This document shows positions 53,588-64,000 of a stretch of 64,000 nucleotides of DNA, one piece after another. The translations under genes and the position numbers were made by a program. The stretch is from positions 458,721 through 522,720 of the forward strand of contig NZ_JH393259.1 in assembly GCF_000236035.1 (NCBI RefSeq), read 5' to 3'. The stretch is from Vreelandella boliviensis LC1 (lineage in GTDB: Bacteria; Pseudomonadota; Gammaproteobacteria; Pseudomonadales; Halomonadaceae). Below the pieces are notes generated by a model. The model did not search any database. It worked only from the letters and a program-made list of their open reading frames with translations, and was not told the origin of the DNA. How positions within the stretch are numbered: the first letter of the stretch is position 1; every line of letters starts with the position of its first letter.

Positions 53588-53614
53588 TCACCGCGCCTGA
53601 ATGCTCACTATCAA

Positions 53615-54814
53615 CTAGCCAGCCAGGATGTCCAGGCCACGGGCAAGGTCGCGCTGGATATCCTGCTGGCTTTCGAGACCTACTGCCACACGAACCAGCC
53701 CTGGCGCAATACCCGCCACTTCTTTCTGGGTGTCCGATAAACGGCCATGGGTCGTCGTCGCAGGATGGGTAATGGTGGTTTTAACATCACCTAAATTACC
53801 TGTAATAGAGAGCATGCGAGTCGCATCGATCACCTGCCAAGCGCCCTCCTGGCCGCCTTTCACTTCAAAACCCAATACGGCGCCAAAGCCTTTTTGCTGC
53901 TGTTTGGCCAAACCGTGCTGAGGATGACCTTCCAGACCGCTATAAAACACTTGCGTAACCGCCGGGTGGGCATCCAGCCAGCGCGCCAGGGTCAAGGCGT
54001 TTTCACAGTGGGCGTTCATACGCAGCGACAGGGTTTCCAGGCCCTTGGTAAAAATCCATGCATTGAAGGGACTCAAGCAAGGCCCGCAAGTGCGCACCAC
54101 GCCGAAGACTTCTTCAAGCAGCGCATGGCTACCTACCACGGCACCACCGACTGCACGGCCTTGGCCATCCAGGTACTTGGTAGCCGAGTGGATAACTAAA
54201 TCAGCGCCTAACGCCAGGGGCTGCTGGAGTGCCGGGGTAAGAAAGCAGTTATCAATAGCCAATAGCGCATTGTGACGCTTTGCCAACGCTGCCAAGGCCG
54301 GAATATCAGCAATTTCTGACAGCGGATTAGAGGGCGTTTCGGCAAACAGTAGCCGCGTTTTAGGAGTAATTGCCGCTTCCCAGGCAGAGACGTTGGAAAG
54401 CTCAACATAGCGCGTGGTAATACCAAACTTGCCAAGATACTTATCGAACAGGCTAACCGTAGAGCCAAACAGCGACCGGGAGGCCACAATCTCGTCCCCT
54501 GCTGAAAGCAGCGCCAGCGCAGTGGAGAGAATAGCGGACATACCCGAGCTGGTGGCAACACAGCGCTCGCCGCTTTCAAGGGCCGCCAAACGACGCTCAA
54601 AGGTGTGTACCGTGGGATTGGTAAAGCGCGAGTAGACGTTACCCGGCTCCTGCCCACCGAACTTACGTGCTGCTTCTGCCGCGCTTTCGTAGACAAAGCT
54701 TGAGGTCGGAAAAATAGGCTCCGAGTGCTCCTGCTCGAAGGTGCGCTGATGGCCAGCCCGGATCGCCAATGTCTCTAGTGACCATTCATCCTGGTGATTG
54801 TCATCATCCATCAA
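53615..54814 (-). CDS. metZ: O-succinylhomoserine sulfhydrylase
   Basis: MetZ makes homocysteine directly from O-succinylhomoserine and sulfide. The 399-residue PLP enzyme has GNVYSRFTNPTVHTFERRLA, ATSSGMSA, FAETPSNP, IDNCFLTPALQQPL and the cofactor Lys at about 213 in HSATKYLDGQGR. The purF-metZ adjacency is conserved in Pseudomonas, where metZ is the named gene; this sets it apart from MetB/MetY paralogues. It ends the truA-to-metZ gene train, 9 bp after purF. Confidence 0.95.
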   Translation of the reverse strand: MMDDDNHQDEWSLETLAIRAGHQRTFEQEHSEPIFPTSSFVYESAAEAARKFGGQEPGNVYSRFTNPTVHTFERRLAALESGERCVATSSGMSAILSTALALLSAGDEIVASRSLFGSTVSLFDKYLGKFGITTRYVELSNVSAWEAAITPKTRLLFAETPSNPLSEIADIPALAALAKRHNALLAIDNCFLTPALQQPLALGADLVIHSATKYLDGQGRAVGGAVVGSHALLEEVFGVVRTCGPCLSPFNAWIFTKGLETLSLRMNAHCENALTLARWLDAHPAVTQVFYSGLEGHPQHGLAKQQQKGFGAVLGFEVKGGQEGAWQVIDATRMLSITGNLGDVKTTITHPATTTHGRLSDTQKEVAGIAPGLVRVAVGLESQQDIQRDLARGLDILAG

Positions 54815-54823
54815 ACTTCTCTC

Positions 54824-56344
54824 CTAATCGTCCAGGTCATCGTCCTGATTATGCATATCAACCAGGGCATGGTCACCAGCGCTTTGATCCTTGGCGGAAT
54901 CATTACGGCTAGCTTCCAATGCGGCTAGGTAGGCGTCGTCGATATCACCGGTCACGTAGTTACCGTCAAATACCGAGCAATCAAACTCTTCCATTTCAGG
55001 ATTCACTTCGCGGCAGGCTGCTTTTAGATCTTCTAGGTTTTGATAGAAGATACGGTCAGCGCCAATCAAATCGCCCACTTCCTCTTCGCTACGGCCATGA
55101 GCAATCAGCTCTGACGCCGCAGGCATATCGATGCCATACACGTTGGGGAAACGTACCGGGGGCGCCGCAGACGCAAAATAGACCTTGCGAGCACCAGCAT
55201 CGCGGGCCATTTGAATAATCTGCTTACAGGTCGTGCCGCGCACAATGGAGTCATCCACCAGCAGAACGTTTTTGCCTTTAAACTCAACGTCTATAGCATT
55301 GAGTTTTTGGCGTACCGATTTTTTACGCTGGGTTTGCCCCGGCATAATAAAGGTACGACCAATATAGCGGTTCTTCATGAACCCTTCGCGGTAGGTCACA
55401 CCGAGGTGCTGGGCCATTTCCAGGGCGGAGGTGCGCGACGTATCAGGGATCGGGATGACCACGTCGATATCGTGATCCGGCCACTCGTTGAGAATGCGGT
55501 CACCCAGCTTACGCCCCATCTGCATCCGGGTGCCGTAAACGTAAGCACCGTCCAACAGTGAATCCGGGCGAGCTAGGTAAACATGTTCAAAAATGCACGA
55601 TCGCAGCTCAGGGCGGTCAGCACATACCTGGGTGTGAATATTGCCTTCAATATCGACAAAGATGGCTTCACCAGGCGATAAATCACGCTCAAGCTCGAAG
55701 CCGCCTACGTCTAATGCAACGGATTCGGAGGCGATCATCACCGCTTGGCCATTCTCTTCTTCGCGGGTACCGAACACTACTGGGCGGATACCGAAAGGAT
55801 CACGGAATGCCACCATACCGAAGCCGTTAATAATCGCCACGGCGGCATAGCCACCCTTACAGCGACGGTGAACTCTACGCACGGCATCAAAGATATCTTC
55901 CGCTTCCAGATGCAATCCCTGCTTGCCCAGCTCGTGAGCAAAAACATTGAGCAGCACTTCTGAATCGGAGCTGGTATTGATATGACGCAGATCGGTAGAG
56001 AATAGCTCTTGCTTCAGCTGCTCTGAGTTGGTCAGGTTGCCGTTATGCGCCAGCGCAATACCGTAAGGAGAATTAACATAAAACGGCTGTGATTCAGCTT
56101 CACTGGAAGAGCCTGCCGTCGGGTAGCGCACGTGACCAATGCCTAGGTTTCCTTTTAGGCGGGCCATGTGGCGGGTGTGAAATACATCACGTACCAAGCC
56201 ATTACTCTTGCGCAGTAGGAAGCGTCCCTCGCTCCATGTCATCATGCCGGCAGCGTCCTGGCCACGATGCTGAAGTACGGTCAGAGCATCGTAGATTCCC
56301 TGATTTACCGCCTGCTTGCCCAGAAGGCCCACTATACCGCACAT
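54824..56344 (-). CDS. purF: Amidophosphoribosyltransferase
   Basis: PurF commits PRPP to purine synthesis. The 506-residue protein has the N-terminal nucleophile Cys2 (MCGIVGLLG), glutaminase motifs [10 protein letters not shown] and AHNGNLTNS, and the PRPP loop [25 protein letters not shown] is conserved. The C-terminal tail is acidic ([11 protein letters not shown]). cvpA lies upstream as in E. coli and Pseudomonas. Confidence 0.97.
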   Translation of the reverse strand: MCGIVGLLGKQAVNQGIYDALTVLQHRGQDAAGMMTWSEGRFLLRKSNGLVRDVFHTRHMARLKGNLGIGHVRYPTAGSSSEAESQPFYVNSPYGIALAHNGNLTNSEQLKQELFSTDLRHINTSSDSEVLLNVFAHELGKQGLHLEAEDIFDAVRRVHRRCKGGYAAVAIINGFGMVAFRDPFGIRPVVFGTREEENGQAVMIASESVALDVGGFELERDLSPGEAIFVDIEGNIHTQVCADRPELRSCIFEHVYLARPDSLLDGAYVYGTRMQMGRKLGDRILNEWPDHDIDVVIPIPDTSRTSALEMAQHLGVTYREGFMKNRYIGRTFIMPGQTQRKKSVRQKLNAIDVEFKGKNVLLVDDSIVRGTTCKQIIQMARDAGARKVYFASAAPPVRFPNVYGIDMPAASELIAHGRSEEEVGDLIGADRIFYQNLEDLKAACREVNPEMEEFDCSVFDGNYVTGDIDDAYLAALEASRNDSAKDQSAGDHALVDMHNQDDDLDD

Positions 56345-56431
56345 TCACGTTACCTCGCTTAATGACATGGCTTACCTAAGTCACTTACCTAGGCAAACAC
56401 GAACGTTCGTAGAATCAACTTCAGTAACAGG

Positions 56432-57007
56432 TCAATCACCTGTTGGGATAACCTCACGCTCCGTCGAACCGGGCAGACGCAGCTCGGGTAGAGAGATGTC
56501 GCGCAGCGACGATGGCGCTTCGGGCAGCTCGCGATCCCACTGATCTAACTGGCTCACCGCCCAATCGCGCAATTGAATAAAAGTTGGTCGCAGCTCAGCC
56601 TGCTGCCACGCCTGCAGTTCCGCCAGCGGGGTAAGGGTAATCAGCACGGTAGCAATAAGTAAAATAACCGCCCCGCGGGCAACGCCAAAAGCGGCGCCCG
56701 CTACGCGGTTCAAAAGCCCCATCCCCACCCACTCAATCGCGGCGTGCACCAAGCGAATCACAATTCCGCAAAGCAAAATAACAGCAAAGATCACCAGTAT
56801 AAAAGCGAGCACTAGGCGGGCATCAAAGCTATCGATAAACCCGCTCATCAGTTCGGCCACTGGCTCGGCGAGCACTCGGGCAACCATTAAGGCAACCACC
56901 CAAGCGGCCAAACCCAACGCTTCGCGAACAAACCCCCTTACGAATCCGGCTAGCATTGATAACGCCAGCACGGCTAAGAACACCGCATCAATCCATGTTA
57001 ACGCCAT
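56432..57007 (-). CDS. cvpA: CvpA family membrane protein
   Basis: The 191-residue protein has four membrane helices (starting WIDAVFLAVLALSMLAGFVRGFVREALGL, conserved in CvpA). CvpA is needed for colicin V production in E. coli and protects against bile and envelope stress in other enterics; its activity is unknown. It lies between the SPOR-domain gene (3 bp gap) and purF (87 bp gap). Confidence 0.93.
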   Translation of the reverse strand: MALTWIDAVFLAVLALSMLAGFVRGFVREALGLAAWVVALMVARVLAEPVAELMSGFIDSFDARLVLAFILVIFAVILLCGIVIRLVHAAIEWVGMGLLNRVAGAAFGVARGAVILLIATVLITLTPLAELQAWQQAELRPTFIQLRDWAVSQLDQWDRELPEAPSSLRDISLPELRLPGSTEREVIPTGD

Positions 57008-57010
57008 GTT

Positions 57011-57727
57011 TTAGTCTCTTACCCGAACAAGAAGGCCCTGTACATTAGCTCGCTCTTTAATCGCGGACATGGCGGACTCTCCCTCTTCAGAAGTGGCATA
57101 AGGCCCCACAAAGACAGTGGTCATATTGTTATCGCGCTCACGCTGATAAACAGTAAAACCCTCACCAGAAAGCTGTTCGCTTAGGCGCTGCGCATTACCG
57201 GGTTCACCAAAACTGCCGACTTGCACCGCCCACTCTCCTTGAGCACTGGATGAGGGGCTGGGTGCGCTCTGCGATGAACTTTGTGACCCGCTTTGTGACG
57301 AGCTTCCACTGCTGCTTTGACCACTGCCACTATTGCTGGCAATTAAATCAGCAATAGGGTCGCTCTTGGGGGGGGCCGGGGCTTCATCGGGTTCACTGGA
57401 ACCCGGTATTTCTGAACTGGAAGGCGATTGATTAGAAGCAGTGATTTGATCGGCTTCCGGCAACCGCGGATCGGCGTCAATCGGTATATCGCCTTCTTCA
57501 CCATCGCCACGAGGAGTCGACGATAACGACGTTTCACCAATGGTTGAAGGCCTTTCCGGTGCAGGAACGTCACGGCGATCCACTTCAACTGGCTGCTCAA
57601 TCACAAAATTCGGCTGGGGACGCTCTTCCCTAGGCGCAGGGTCACTCATTAGCCACGGCACAAAGATCGCCAGTAACGCGAGTAAAATCACAATACCGCT
57701 AATGCGTTCCGTTTTACCGTATTTCAT
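57011..57727 (-). CDS. dedD: SPOR-domain cell-division protein (DedD-like)
   Basis: The protein (about 238 residues from the ATG at 57727, with GGAGACGG upstream) has an N-terminal cytoplasmic stub, one membrane helix (SGIVILLALLAIFVPWLM), a long Pro/Ser-rich linker (about 40-155) and a C-terminal SPOR domain (WAVQVGSFGEPGNAQRLSEQL ... VFVGPYATSEE). SPOR domains bind denuded septal peptidoglycan. It overlaps folC by 14 bp. The Ser/Gln-rich linker contains low-complexity repeats. Confidence 0.92.
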   Translation of the reverse strand: MKYGKTERISGIVILLALLAIFVPWLMSDPAPREERPQPNFVIEQPVEVDRRDVPAPERPSTIGETSLSSTPRGDGEEGDIPIDADPRLPEADQITASNQSPSSSEIPGSSEPDEAPAPPKSDPIADLIASNSGSGQSSSGSSSQSGSQSSSQSAPSPSSSAQGEWAVQVGSFGEPGNAQRLSEQLSGEGFTVYQRERDNNMTTVFVGPYATSEEGESAMSAIKERANVQGLLVRVRD

Positions 57728-59087
57728 TTCCGTCTCCATCAAGCGACGCAGCGCCTGTTGGCAGTGGCCGAGCTAACAGTGCCGCTACTGTAAAGAACGA
57801 CCCGGTGGCCAAGACACGATCATTGGGCGTTAACATTTGCGCAAGCCAATCAACGCCTGCTTGCGGCGAATCGGCACAAAAATGCACCCGCCCTCCATGA
57901 GCAATAATACGTTGCGACAACTCGCTTGCCTGGCAACCTCGCTCCCCACTCAGCGACACGCAAACCCAATCACTAATGCGAGACGCTAACGTCTTTATGA
58001 CACCGTCAATATCCTTATCATTCAACATGCCGATAAGCCCCCACTGGCGTCCACCTTCCGGCGGTGACGGCAAATGGCGAACGACATACTCGGCGGCATG
58101 AGGATTATGCCCCACATCCAGGCACCAGGGCCCAATCCATTGCATCCGCCCAGCCAACTGCACCGAACCCAGCGCTGCTTGCACACGAGACTTTTCTAAC
58201 TCAAGCCCGGCAAGCACAAGCGACTGTAATGCGGTGGCAGCGTTATCGATAGGCAGCCCAGGATCAGGTAGCTCGTCAATAACAACGCTTAGACCATCTG
58301 AATGCAGCCCCTGCCAGCACCATTGGGAGTGCTCACCGGCCATCGCCTGATGGGCAAATTGCTGACCCAAACTAAACGTGGGTGCCGCTAGCGCCTGGGC
58401 ACATTCAGCTACGCTGGCGGGCAACTTGTGGCTACCTAACACGGCGGGTCGGTCGGTACGAAAAATACCGGCTTTTTCACGCCCTATCTGGGCTAAATCG
58501 GTGCCTAAAAAGTTAACGTGATCCTGAGCGATAGTGGTAACAATGGCTACATCCGCATCAACGATATTGACCGCATCGAGGCGCCCCCCAAGCCCTACTT
58601 CAAGTACCGCAAGATCAAGCTCTGCATTGGCCAGGCACCATAGGCCACAAAGTGTACCCGCTTCAAAATAGGTCAGACTGATCTCACTACCTTGCAATCG
58701 CGCGCGCTCAACCTGCTCAAAACCTTGCACAAGCAGTTGATCATCGGCTTCCTGTCCAGCGATTTTAACGCGTTCGTTGTAGCGTAATAAATGGGGAGAA
58801 GTGTAGGTACCCACACGCCAACCATGGGCTCGGGCAACGCTATCAACCATGGCAAGGGTTGAGCCCTTGCCATTGGTGCCTGCCACCGTAATAACGCAGG
58901 GGGCGATGGGGCTTGAAAGCAGCCCCATACGTTTTGCTACCGCTGAGACACGCTCCAGGCCCAGTTCAATCCCTACCGGGTGCAGCGTTTCCAAATGCTC
59001 AAGCCACTGTTTTAAGGAGTGTGGCTGAAAAGAATATGGCGGCATAGAAGACGGCTGTAGAGCGTGTGGTTCTAGAGAGTCAGGCAT
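57714..59087 (-). CDS. folC: Dihydrofolate synthase / folylpolyglutamate synthase
   Basis: FolC glutamylates dihydropteroate and folates. [13 protein letters not shown] (P-loop), [45 protein letters not shown] and LDVGHNPHA are intact. I chose the ATG at 59087, which overlaps the end of accD by 8 bp; an ATG at 59102 is an alternative, and the frame extends to 59150. It lies between accD and dedD in the conserved cluster. Confidence 0.96.
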   Translation of the reverse strand: MPDSLEPHALQPSSMPPYSFQPHSLKQWLEHLETLHPVGIELGLERVSAVAKRMGLLSSPIAPCVITVAGTNGKGSTLAMVDSVARAHGWRVGTYTSPHLLRYNERVKIAGQEADDQLLVQGFEQVERARLQGSEISLTYFEAGTLCGLWCLANAELDLAVLEVGLGGRLDAVNIVDADVAIVTTIAQDHVNFLGTDLAQIGREKAGIFRTDRPAVLGSHKLPASVAECAQALAAPTFSLGQQFAHQAMAGEHSQWCWQGLHSDGLSVVIDELPDPGLPIDNAATALQSLVLAGLELEKSRVQAALGSVQLAGRMQWIGPWCLDVGHNPHAAEYVVRHLPSPPEGGRQWGLIGMLNDKDIDGVIKTLASRISDWVCVSLSGERGCQASELSQRIIAHGGRVHFCADSPQAGVDWLAQMLTPNDRVLATGSFFTVAALLARPLPTGAASLDGDGNEIR

Positions 59088-60099
59088 TGCGTGAATGATC
59101 ATCACTCTTAACGGAAGTGGTGTCCTTCTTGGTCTCATCGACCTTGTCAAAAGTGACGTTAGCGGTATCCGCTAGGTTAGCTTCCTCGACGATCGGTTCA
59201 ACAACGTCGGCATCATCAGGGTTTATCGAAGTATCCGGCGTCGCTTCGTGGTGTGTTAGCTTACGCAGCACGCTGCCCACGCGGGCTCGCATTTCATGGC
59301 GGTGGACGATCATGTCGACGGTGCCGTGCTCAAGCAGAAATTCGCTGCGCTGGAAGCCTTCTGGCAAGGTTTCACGCACCGTTTGCTCGATAACCCGCGG
59401 GCCTGCGAAACCAATCAAGGCATTGGGTTCGGCAATATTCAAATCACCCAGCATCGCCAGCGAGGCGGAAACACCACCAAAGACAGGATCCGTGAGAACC
59501 GAAATGTACGGCACCCCCGCTTGCTTGAGCTTTTCGAGCGCGGCGGACGTTTTGGCCATCTGCATCAACGAGAACAGCGCTTCCTGCATGCGTGCACCAC
59601 CGGAGGCGGCAAAACACACCAGCGGGATATTCTCATTCAGGGCCAGGGTAGCGGCGCGAATAAATTTCTCGCCGACGACCGCCCCCATTGAGCCGCCCAT
59701 AAAGGTGAACTCAAAGGCAACGGCGACCACCGGCAGACCATCCAGCTCACCGCGCATAGCGACCAGCGCATCTTTCTCGCCGGTGTCTTTTTGCGCCGCG
59801 GTCAGGCGGTCTTTGTATTTTTTAGAGTCGCGGAACTTCAATCGATCAACAGGTTCGATTTCCGCCGCAATCTCTTCGCGTCCTGCTTTATCCAAGAACC
59901 AGTCCAAGCGTTTGCGTGCCGTCAAGCGCAGGTGATGATCGCACTTGGGGCATACGCTGTTATGTTTCTCTAGCTCGGGGAGGTAGAGAACCGCTTCGCA
60001 CTTGGGACATTTACGCCAGAGGCCGTCGGGCACGCTAGCGCGACGGTCTTTACGCTGGATACGACCCATGGAGGGTACGATCTTGTCTAACCAGCTCAT
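59080..60099 (-). CDS. accD: Acetyl-CoA carboxylase carboxyltransferase, beta subunit
   Basis: AccD with AccA transfers carboxyl from biotin to acetyl-CoA. I chose the ATG at 60099 ([10 protein letters not shown]), giving 339 residues. The zinc ribbon (CPKC...[10 protein letters not shown], residues about 29-50) and catalytic motifs [26 protein letters not shown] and [11 protein letters not shown] are intact. The C-terminal ~50 residues form an acidic tail ([14 protein letters not shown]) beyond the E. coli length. Confidence 0.97.
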   Translation of the reverse strand: MSWLDKIVPSMGRIQRKDRRASVPDGLWRKCPKCEAVLYLPELEKHNSVCPKCDHHLRLTARKRLDWFLDKAGREEIAAEIEPVDRLKFRDSKKYKDRLTAAQKDTGEKDALVAMRGELDGLPVVAVAFEFTFMGGSMGAVVGEKFIRAATLALNENIPLVCFAASGGARMQEALFSLMQMAKTSAALEKLKQAGVPYISVLTDPVFGGVSASLAMLGDLNIAEPNALIGFAGPRVIEQTVRETLPEGFQRSEFLLEHGTVDMIVHRHEMRARVGSVLRKLTHHEATPDTSINPDDADVVEPIVEEANLADTANVTFDKVDETKKDTTSVKSDDHSRNA

Positions 60100-60194
60100 A
60101 TCAAAAAGGCTTCCGTTATACGTCAACGCCTGGAAAAAACCAGGCTTGATGAGTGTCGTTAATCAATTCAGTATAGGCGATAAAGCATTTCGCT

Positions 60195-60998
60195 TTAGGC
60201 ATCCATCGCCGTACGCATCTCTGCTAGTACACTTTTCAACTGACCTGCAATGGTTTCCGGCGCATCGACGCTTTCGGCAATACGGTTAACCAAAGCACTG
60301 CCTACAATCACACCATCGGCGACTTTAGCGACTTCCGCAGCGGTCACACCATCGCGAATGCCGAAACCAACACAGAGCGGTAAATCGGTCAACCCCCGCA
60401 GCGGCGCCAGGTGCTCGGCTACATCGTCTGCGTTGAGGGTGGCGGCCCCGGTCACGCCCTTCAGCGAAACATAGTAGAGATAGCCTTCACCGTGGGCGCA
60501 TATTGTAGCGGCACGCTGGTACGAAGTGGTAGGCGCAACGAGAAAAATCGCGGCTAAATCCCGCGATTTCAGCAGTGGCCCAATCTCATCAGCCTCTTCC
60601 GGGGGCATATCCACGATCAACACGCCGTCAACGCCCACGCTGGCGGCTTGATCGGCAAAATTTTCGTAACCAATTCGTTCAATGGGATTCAAATACCCCA
60701 TGAGCACAACCGGCGTTGTAGTATCGGTTTGGCGGAACTCTTTGACCATCTGCATAAGGTCAATCAGCCGTGTGCCCTGCTTTAATGCACGTTCACAGGC
60801 CTTTTGAATGACCGGGCCATCAGCCATGGGGTCAGAAAAAGGCACGCCTAGTTCAATCACATCAGCGCCCGCTTCCACCAGGGCATGCATAAAGCCTACG
60901 GTGTACTGCGGCGCTGGGTCCCCAGCGGTGATGTAAGGGATCAGGGCCTTACGGCCCTGCTGCTTAAGTTCACTGAAACGCTGATCAATACGGTTCAT
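60195..60998 (-). CDS. trpA: Tryptophan synthase alpha chain
   Basis: TrpA cleaves indole-3-glycerol phosphate and channels indole to TrpB. The 267-residue barrel has [19 protein letters not shown] with catalytic Glu and Asp, and GFGIRD with [15 protein letters not shown] for phosphate binding. It lies 23 bp after trpB. A short hairpin (GCCTGG/CCAGGC with a T6 loop) lies in the gap before accD. Confidence 0.97.
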   Translation of the reverse strand: MNRIDQRFSELKQQGRKALIPYITAGDPAPQYTVGFMHALVEAGADVIELGVPFSDPMADGPVIQKACERALKQGTRLIDLMQMVKEFRQTDTTTPVVLMGYLNPIERIGYENFADQAASVGVDGVLIVDMPPEEADEIGPLLKSRDLAAIFLVAPTTSYQRAATICAHGEGYLYYVSLKGVTGAATLNADDVAEHLAPLRGLTDLPLCVGFGIRDGVTAAEVAKVADGVIVGSALVNRIAESVDAPETIAGQLKSVLAEMRTAMDA

Positions 60999-61021
60999 GC
61001 TCGCCCTTAAAAAAGCTGCCC

Positions 61022-62260
61022 TTAAAATTCGATGCCATCAATCTTAGCAACGGTCATGATGTCTTTGTCGCCACGCCCGGAGAGGTTAACCACGATATGC
61101 TGGTCAGGACGCATGGTAGGCGCCAATACCTTGGCATGGGCCAGCGCGTGGGCTGACTCAAGAGCAGGCATAATACCTTCCATGTGCGTCAGCTCGCGAA
61201 ACGCTTCGAGCACTTCTTTATCGTTAGCGGCCACATAAGAAACCCGCCCTACGTCTTTCCATAGCGCGTGCTCTGGGCCCACGCCCGGATAATCCAGGCC
61301 GGCTGAAATGGAGTGCGTATCAGATACCTGTCCAGCTTCGTCTGACATCAAGTAGGTGCGGTTACCGTGCAGCACGCCGCGGGGAGCATTGGATGCCAGC
61401 GGCGCCGCATGACGGCCGGTTTCCACGCCATCACCACCGGCTTCAACGCCATACATGGCAACGTCGTCATCTTCCACAAAGGGGTAGAACAGGCCCAAAG
61501 CATTAGAGCCACCGCCCACACAGGCAATCAGCGCATCGGGAAGACGGCCAATCTGCTCCAGCGACTGGCGGCGCGCCTCACGCCCCACCACCGCGTTGAA
61601 ATCGCGAACTAGCAGCGGATAAGGGTGCGGCCCCGCCACGGTCCCAATGATATAGAAGGTGTTGTCAACGTTGGTGACCCAGTCACGCAGCGCTTCGTTC
61701 ATGGCATCTTTGAGCGTGCGGGTACCGGACTCCACCGGAATGACCCGTGCGCCCAGTAGGCGCATACGATAGACGTTCAGCTTTTGCCGCTGGACATCTT
61801 CAGCGCCCATATAGACGTCGCACTCAAGCCCTAGGCGAGCGGCCACGGTCGCCGAGGCAACGCCATGCTGGCCCGCCCCGGTTTCAGCGATAATACGCGG
61901 CTTGCCGGTTTTTTTGGCCAGCAGTGCCTGGCCGATGGTGTTGTTGACCTTGTGAGCGCCGGTATGATTCAGGTCTTCCCGCTTCAACCAAATCTGCGCA
62001 CCGCCAAGACTCGCTGACCAGCGCTTGGCGTGGTACAGCGGTGAGGGACGGCCAACGTAGTGGGCAAGGTCGTAGTCAAACTCGGCCTGGAAGTCGGGGT
62101 CATCACGCAGGCTTAAGTACGTTTTCTCCAACTCTTCCAACGCAAAGCTGAGGGTTTCTGACACGAACCGACCGCCGTAGGGGCCAAAATGACCACGGGC
62201 ATCTGGCATTCGGGTCAGATCGCTGAACTTGGTTTTAGAAACGGTTTCAGAAACGGTCAC
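61022..62260 (-). CDS. trpB: Tryptophan synthase beta chain
   Basis: TrpB condenses indole and serine. The 412-residue protein has the PLP Lys in [17 protein letters not shown], the GAGQHG motif, [12 protein letters not shown] and [22 protein letters not shown] is the usual N-terminal region. It lies 125 bp after trpF; that gap shows no leader-peptide or attenuator structure I can support. Confidence 0.98.
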   Translation of the reverse strand: MTVSETVSKTKFSDLTRMPDARGHFGPYGGRFVSETLSFALEELEKTYLSLRDDPDFQAEFDYDLAHYVGRPSPLYHAKRWSASLGGAQIWLKREDLNHTGAHKVNNTIGQALLAKKTGKPRIIAETGAGQHGVASATVAARLGLECDVYMGAEDVQRQKLNVYRMRLLGARVIPVESGTRTLKDAMNEALRDWVTNVDNTFYIIGTVAGPHPYPLLVRDFNAVVGREARRQSLEQIGRLPDALIACVGGGSNALGLFYPFVEDDDVAMYGVEAGGDGVETGRHAAPLASNAPRGVLHGNRTYLMSDEAGQVSDTHSISAGLDYPGVGPEHALWKDVGRVSYVAANDKEVLEAFRELTHMEGIMPALESAHALAHAKVLAPTMRPDQHIVVNLSGRGDKDIMTVAKIDGIEF

Positions 62261-62385
62261 AGAGATACCTCACAAGATCGCCAGAACAGGCAAACAATAA
62301 ATGAATCAACTTAAACACGTAGCGCTATAAAATGCCCATAAGCAACACGCATAAATCAAGGACGCTTAAACTTATGCCACAAACG

Positions 62386-63024
62386 CTAGCGGGCGTCGGC
62401 TAATGCCACATGACGAACGAAAGACGCCATCTTTTCAGCATCTTTACAGCCTTGGGAGGCTTCAATACCGCCGGATACATCCACTGCATAAGGCGCTGCC
62501 TGACGCACAGCGTCAGCAATGTTATCAGCACTCAACCCACCGGCGAGGATAACAGGTTTTGTAAGATTTGCGGGGATTCTCGACCAATCAAAGGTCTCCC
62601 CGGTGCCCCCCGGCGTTCCGGGTCGATAGGCATCTAACAATAGCGCCTGGGCCTGATGGTAGCGCATCGCTTCATGGCCCAGATCGATCTCATCGCGCAT
62701 ACGTAGCGCTTTCATCCAGGGCAGCGCAAAGCGCTGGCAGTCATCGGGCGTTTCATTGCCGTGAAACTGAAGCATATCGAGATAGGGTAAGCACTGCTCT
62801 ATGAGCTCAGCAGGCTGGTCAACAAAGAGCCCTACGCGGGTCACAAACGCGGGCACGCGGGCAGACAGCGCCGCCAGTTGTTCAACATTGACGCTGCGAG
62901 CACTTTTTGGCCACATGACGAAACCCAAGGCGTCCACGCCCAGCGCCACGGCTCGGTCAATATCCTCACCACGCGTAAAACCACAGAACTTGATTCGGGT
63001 GCGGGTTTGCAGAGCAGCACTCAT
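62386..63024 (-). CDS. trpF: Phosphoribosylanthranilate isomerase
   Basis: TrpF converts PRA to CdRP in tryptophan synthesis. The 212-residue barrel has IKFCGFTRGEDI with the catalytic Cys, LQFHGNETPDDC, LLDAYRPGTPGGTGETFDW and AVDVSGGIEAS with the phosphate-binding region. It overlaps truA by 4 bp (ATGA), with GGAGG in the truA end as its ribosome binding site. Confidence 0.97.
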   Translation of the reverse strand: MSAALQTRTRIKFCGFTRGEDIDRAVALGVDALGFVMWPKSARSVNVEQLAALSARVPAFVTRVGLFVDQPAELIEQCLPYLDMLQFHGNETPDDCQRFALPWMKALRMRDEIDLGHEAMRYHQAQALLLDAYRPGTPGGTGETFDWSRIPANLTKPVILAGGLSADNIADAVRQAAPYAVDVSGGIEASQGCKDAEKMASFVRHVALADAR

Positions 63025-63959
63025 GACGACGCCTCCTGTTCAGGGGTAGCTGCCGGATTACGCAGCGAGCGATTGCGCCGATAGGCCACCCGTGGCGTAT
63101 CCGGAAGCTCACGCTCTCCCGTCCACTCACCGGTAAACGAGAGCAGATGCGGCCCCAGCGGCTCTTTGGGCAGATCAAAGCGCTCATCGTAAACCGAATC
63201 GACAAAATGCAGCCCGCAGGCAGGCGCCGTCACATCGCCCTTGCGACGGTTTTGCAGCGCCAGCAGTTCGCCGATATAGGCCTCACTCTGAGCGCCGCGC
63301 CCGACGCTCACCAGCGCACCGGCAATGTTGCGAATCATATGGTGCAAAAACGCATTGCCTTGAATATCAATCATCACCAGTTGCCCGTAGCGCTTTACGT
63401 CAACAAAGTGCATATGCCGCCAGGGGGTTTTGGATTGACAACCAGCGGCACGGAAGCTTGAAAAATCGTGCTCCCCTACCAGCGCCTGGGCAGCACGGTG
63501 CATAGCATCGGCGTCTAACGGGTCACGGCACCAAGTCACATTGGCTCGCTCCAATACCGGGCGGCTTATCTGATTCAGCAGCACGTAGCGGTAGCGGCGC
63601 CCCAAGGCGCACAGGCGTGAATGAAAGTCATCGCCCACTGGCTTCACCCAGCGCACGGCCATATCGCGGGGCAAATGGGTGTTAGCGCCAAAGATCCAGG
63701 CTTTCTCAGAACGCCCCACCGGCGGGTCAAAATGGACGATCTGACGCGTGGCATGCACACCCGAATCGGTGCGCCCACTGGCACTCACCCGGATGGGCTC
63801 GTTGGCCACCTTGGACAGCGCTTCCTCTAACGACGCCTGAACCGATGCAGCGTGGTTTAAGCGCTGAAAACCGCAGTAGCGGGTACCGTCGTACTCAATA
63901 CCCATTGCCAAGCGGCCGGTAAGCGGGATTTTCTCATCGAAGTGATAGAACAGCGTCAT
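63021..63959 (-). CDS. truA: tRNA pseudouridine(38-40) synthase
   Basis: TruA makes pseudouridine at positions 38-40 in many tRNAs. The catalytic Asp lies in SGRTDSGVHATRQ, and GIEYDGTRYCGFQ, GEHDFSSFRA and FLHHMIRNIAG are conserved. Length is about 312 residues. The ATG at 63959 is preferred to an adjacent TTG at 63962; the first ~18 residues are a variable extension. It is the first gene of the train within the window; the 41 bases to the right edge hold no other feature. Confidence 0.96.
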   Translation of the reverse strand: MTLFYHFDEKIPLTGRLAMGIEYDGTRYCGFQRLNHAASVQASLEEALSKVANEPIRVSASGRTDSGVHATRQIVHFDPPVGRSEKAWIFGANTHLPRDMAVRWVKPVGDDFHSRLCALGRRYRYVLLNQISRPVLERANVTWCRDPLDADAMHRAAQALVGEHDFSSFRAAGCQSKTPWRHMHFVDVKRYGQLVMIDIQGNAFLHHMIRNIAGALVSVGRGAQSEAYIGELLALQNRRKGDVTAPACGLHFVDSVYDERFDLPKEPLGPHLLSFTGEWTGERELPDTPRVAYRRNRSLRNPAATPEQEASS

Positions 63960-64000
63960 CAAGCCACATCATTTTGAAGATTTTGAGGGATTGCTATTAT

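Noticed and set aside
59117..59935. 272-codon open frame on the plus strand within accD
   Set aside because: It is antisense to the well-supported accD, with a Ser/Arg/Ala-rich composition typical of shadow frames.
1..64000. Prophage, insertion sequence, CRISPR array or defence island
   Set aside because: No transposase, integrase, Cas, toxin-antitoxin or restriction genes, and no regular spacer repeats were seen.

Overview
The window looks like a chromosomal segment of a gammaproteobacterium of the Halomonas / Halomonadaceae type. This is an inference from three things: Pseudomonas-like gene orders (nagZ-psrA-lexA; hda-perM-purM-purN; truA-trpF-...-accD-folC-dedD-cvpA-purF-metZ), acidic protein tails, and Halomonas-like content such as a phasin and an RNase J. 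Almost all of it is core metabolism. I see no prophage, insertion sequence, CRISPR array or rRNA. The only RNA genes are two tRNA-Val copies and one candidate leader RNA or sRNA.

Layout. 1-3803: miaE followed by a very large regulator that runs off the left edge (SARP-type DNA-binding domain, degenerate cyclase domain, STAND-type ATPase, helical repeats). 3804-7654: a long regulatory region, acnB and rraA. 7696-15034: a membrane glycerophosphodiesterase, gamma-glutamyltransferase, and the divergent ppsA/ppsR pair. 15154-19711: hpt, nagZ, an L,D-transpeptidase and psrA, divergent from lexA, with matches to PsrA and LexA operators between them. 19746-22441: purU and a ribonuclease J. 22442-22689: REP-like palindromic repeats. 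22690-24570: molybdopterin genes, including an in-frame MoaC-MoaD fusion. 24655-29755: a nucleobase salvage cluster (uraA, upp, ung, gpt, apt, purine permease). 29957-30613: riboflavin synthase.

30614-34606: a strong promoter and structured RNA ending in an intrinsic terminator, then metN-metI-metQ, a free-methionine-sulfoxide reductase, and two tandem tRNA-Val(GAC). 34810-39919: an EEP-family membrane protein, fumC, a phasin, hda and a PerM-type permease. 40164-43446: purM-purN, and mrp-dcd on the other strand. 43621-48510: an anchored coiled-coil protein of unknown function, a siroheme methyltransferase, a diguanylate cyclase, phhB and an aromatic aminotransferase. 48648-53497: an NCS2-type permease with a palindromic site at its start, a MATE exporter, the yceJ-yceI pair and a small unknown secreted protein. 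53615-63959: one long minus-strand gene train from truA to metZ that joins tryptophan, fatty acid, folate, purine and methionine synthesis.

Functional themes are purine synthesis and salvage (purF, purM, purN, purU, gpt, apt, hpt, permeases), one-carbon and methionine metabolism (purU, folC, metZ, metNIQ, msrC) and carbon flow around PEP and the TCA cycle (acnB, fumC, ppsA/ppsR). The least explained parts are the SARP-type regulator, the RNA upstream of metN, the coiled-coil protein and the small secreted protein.
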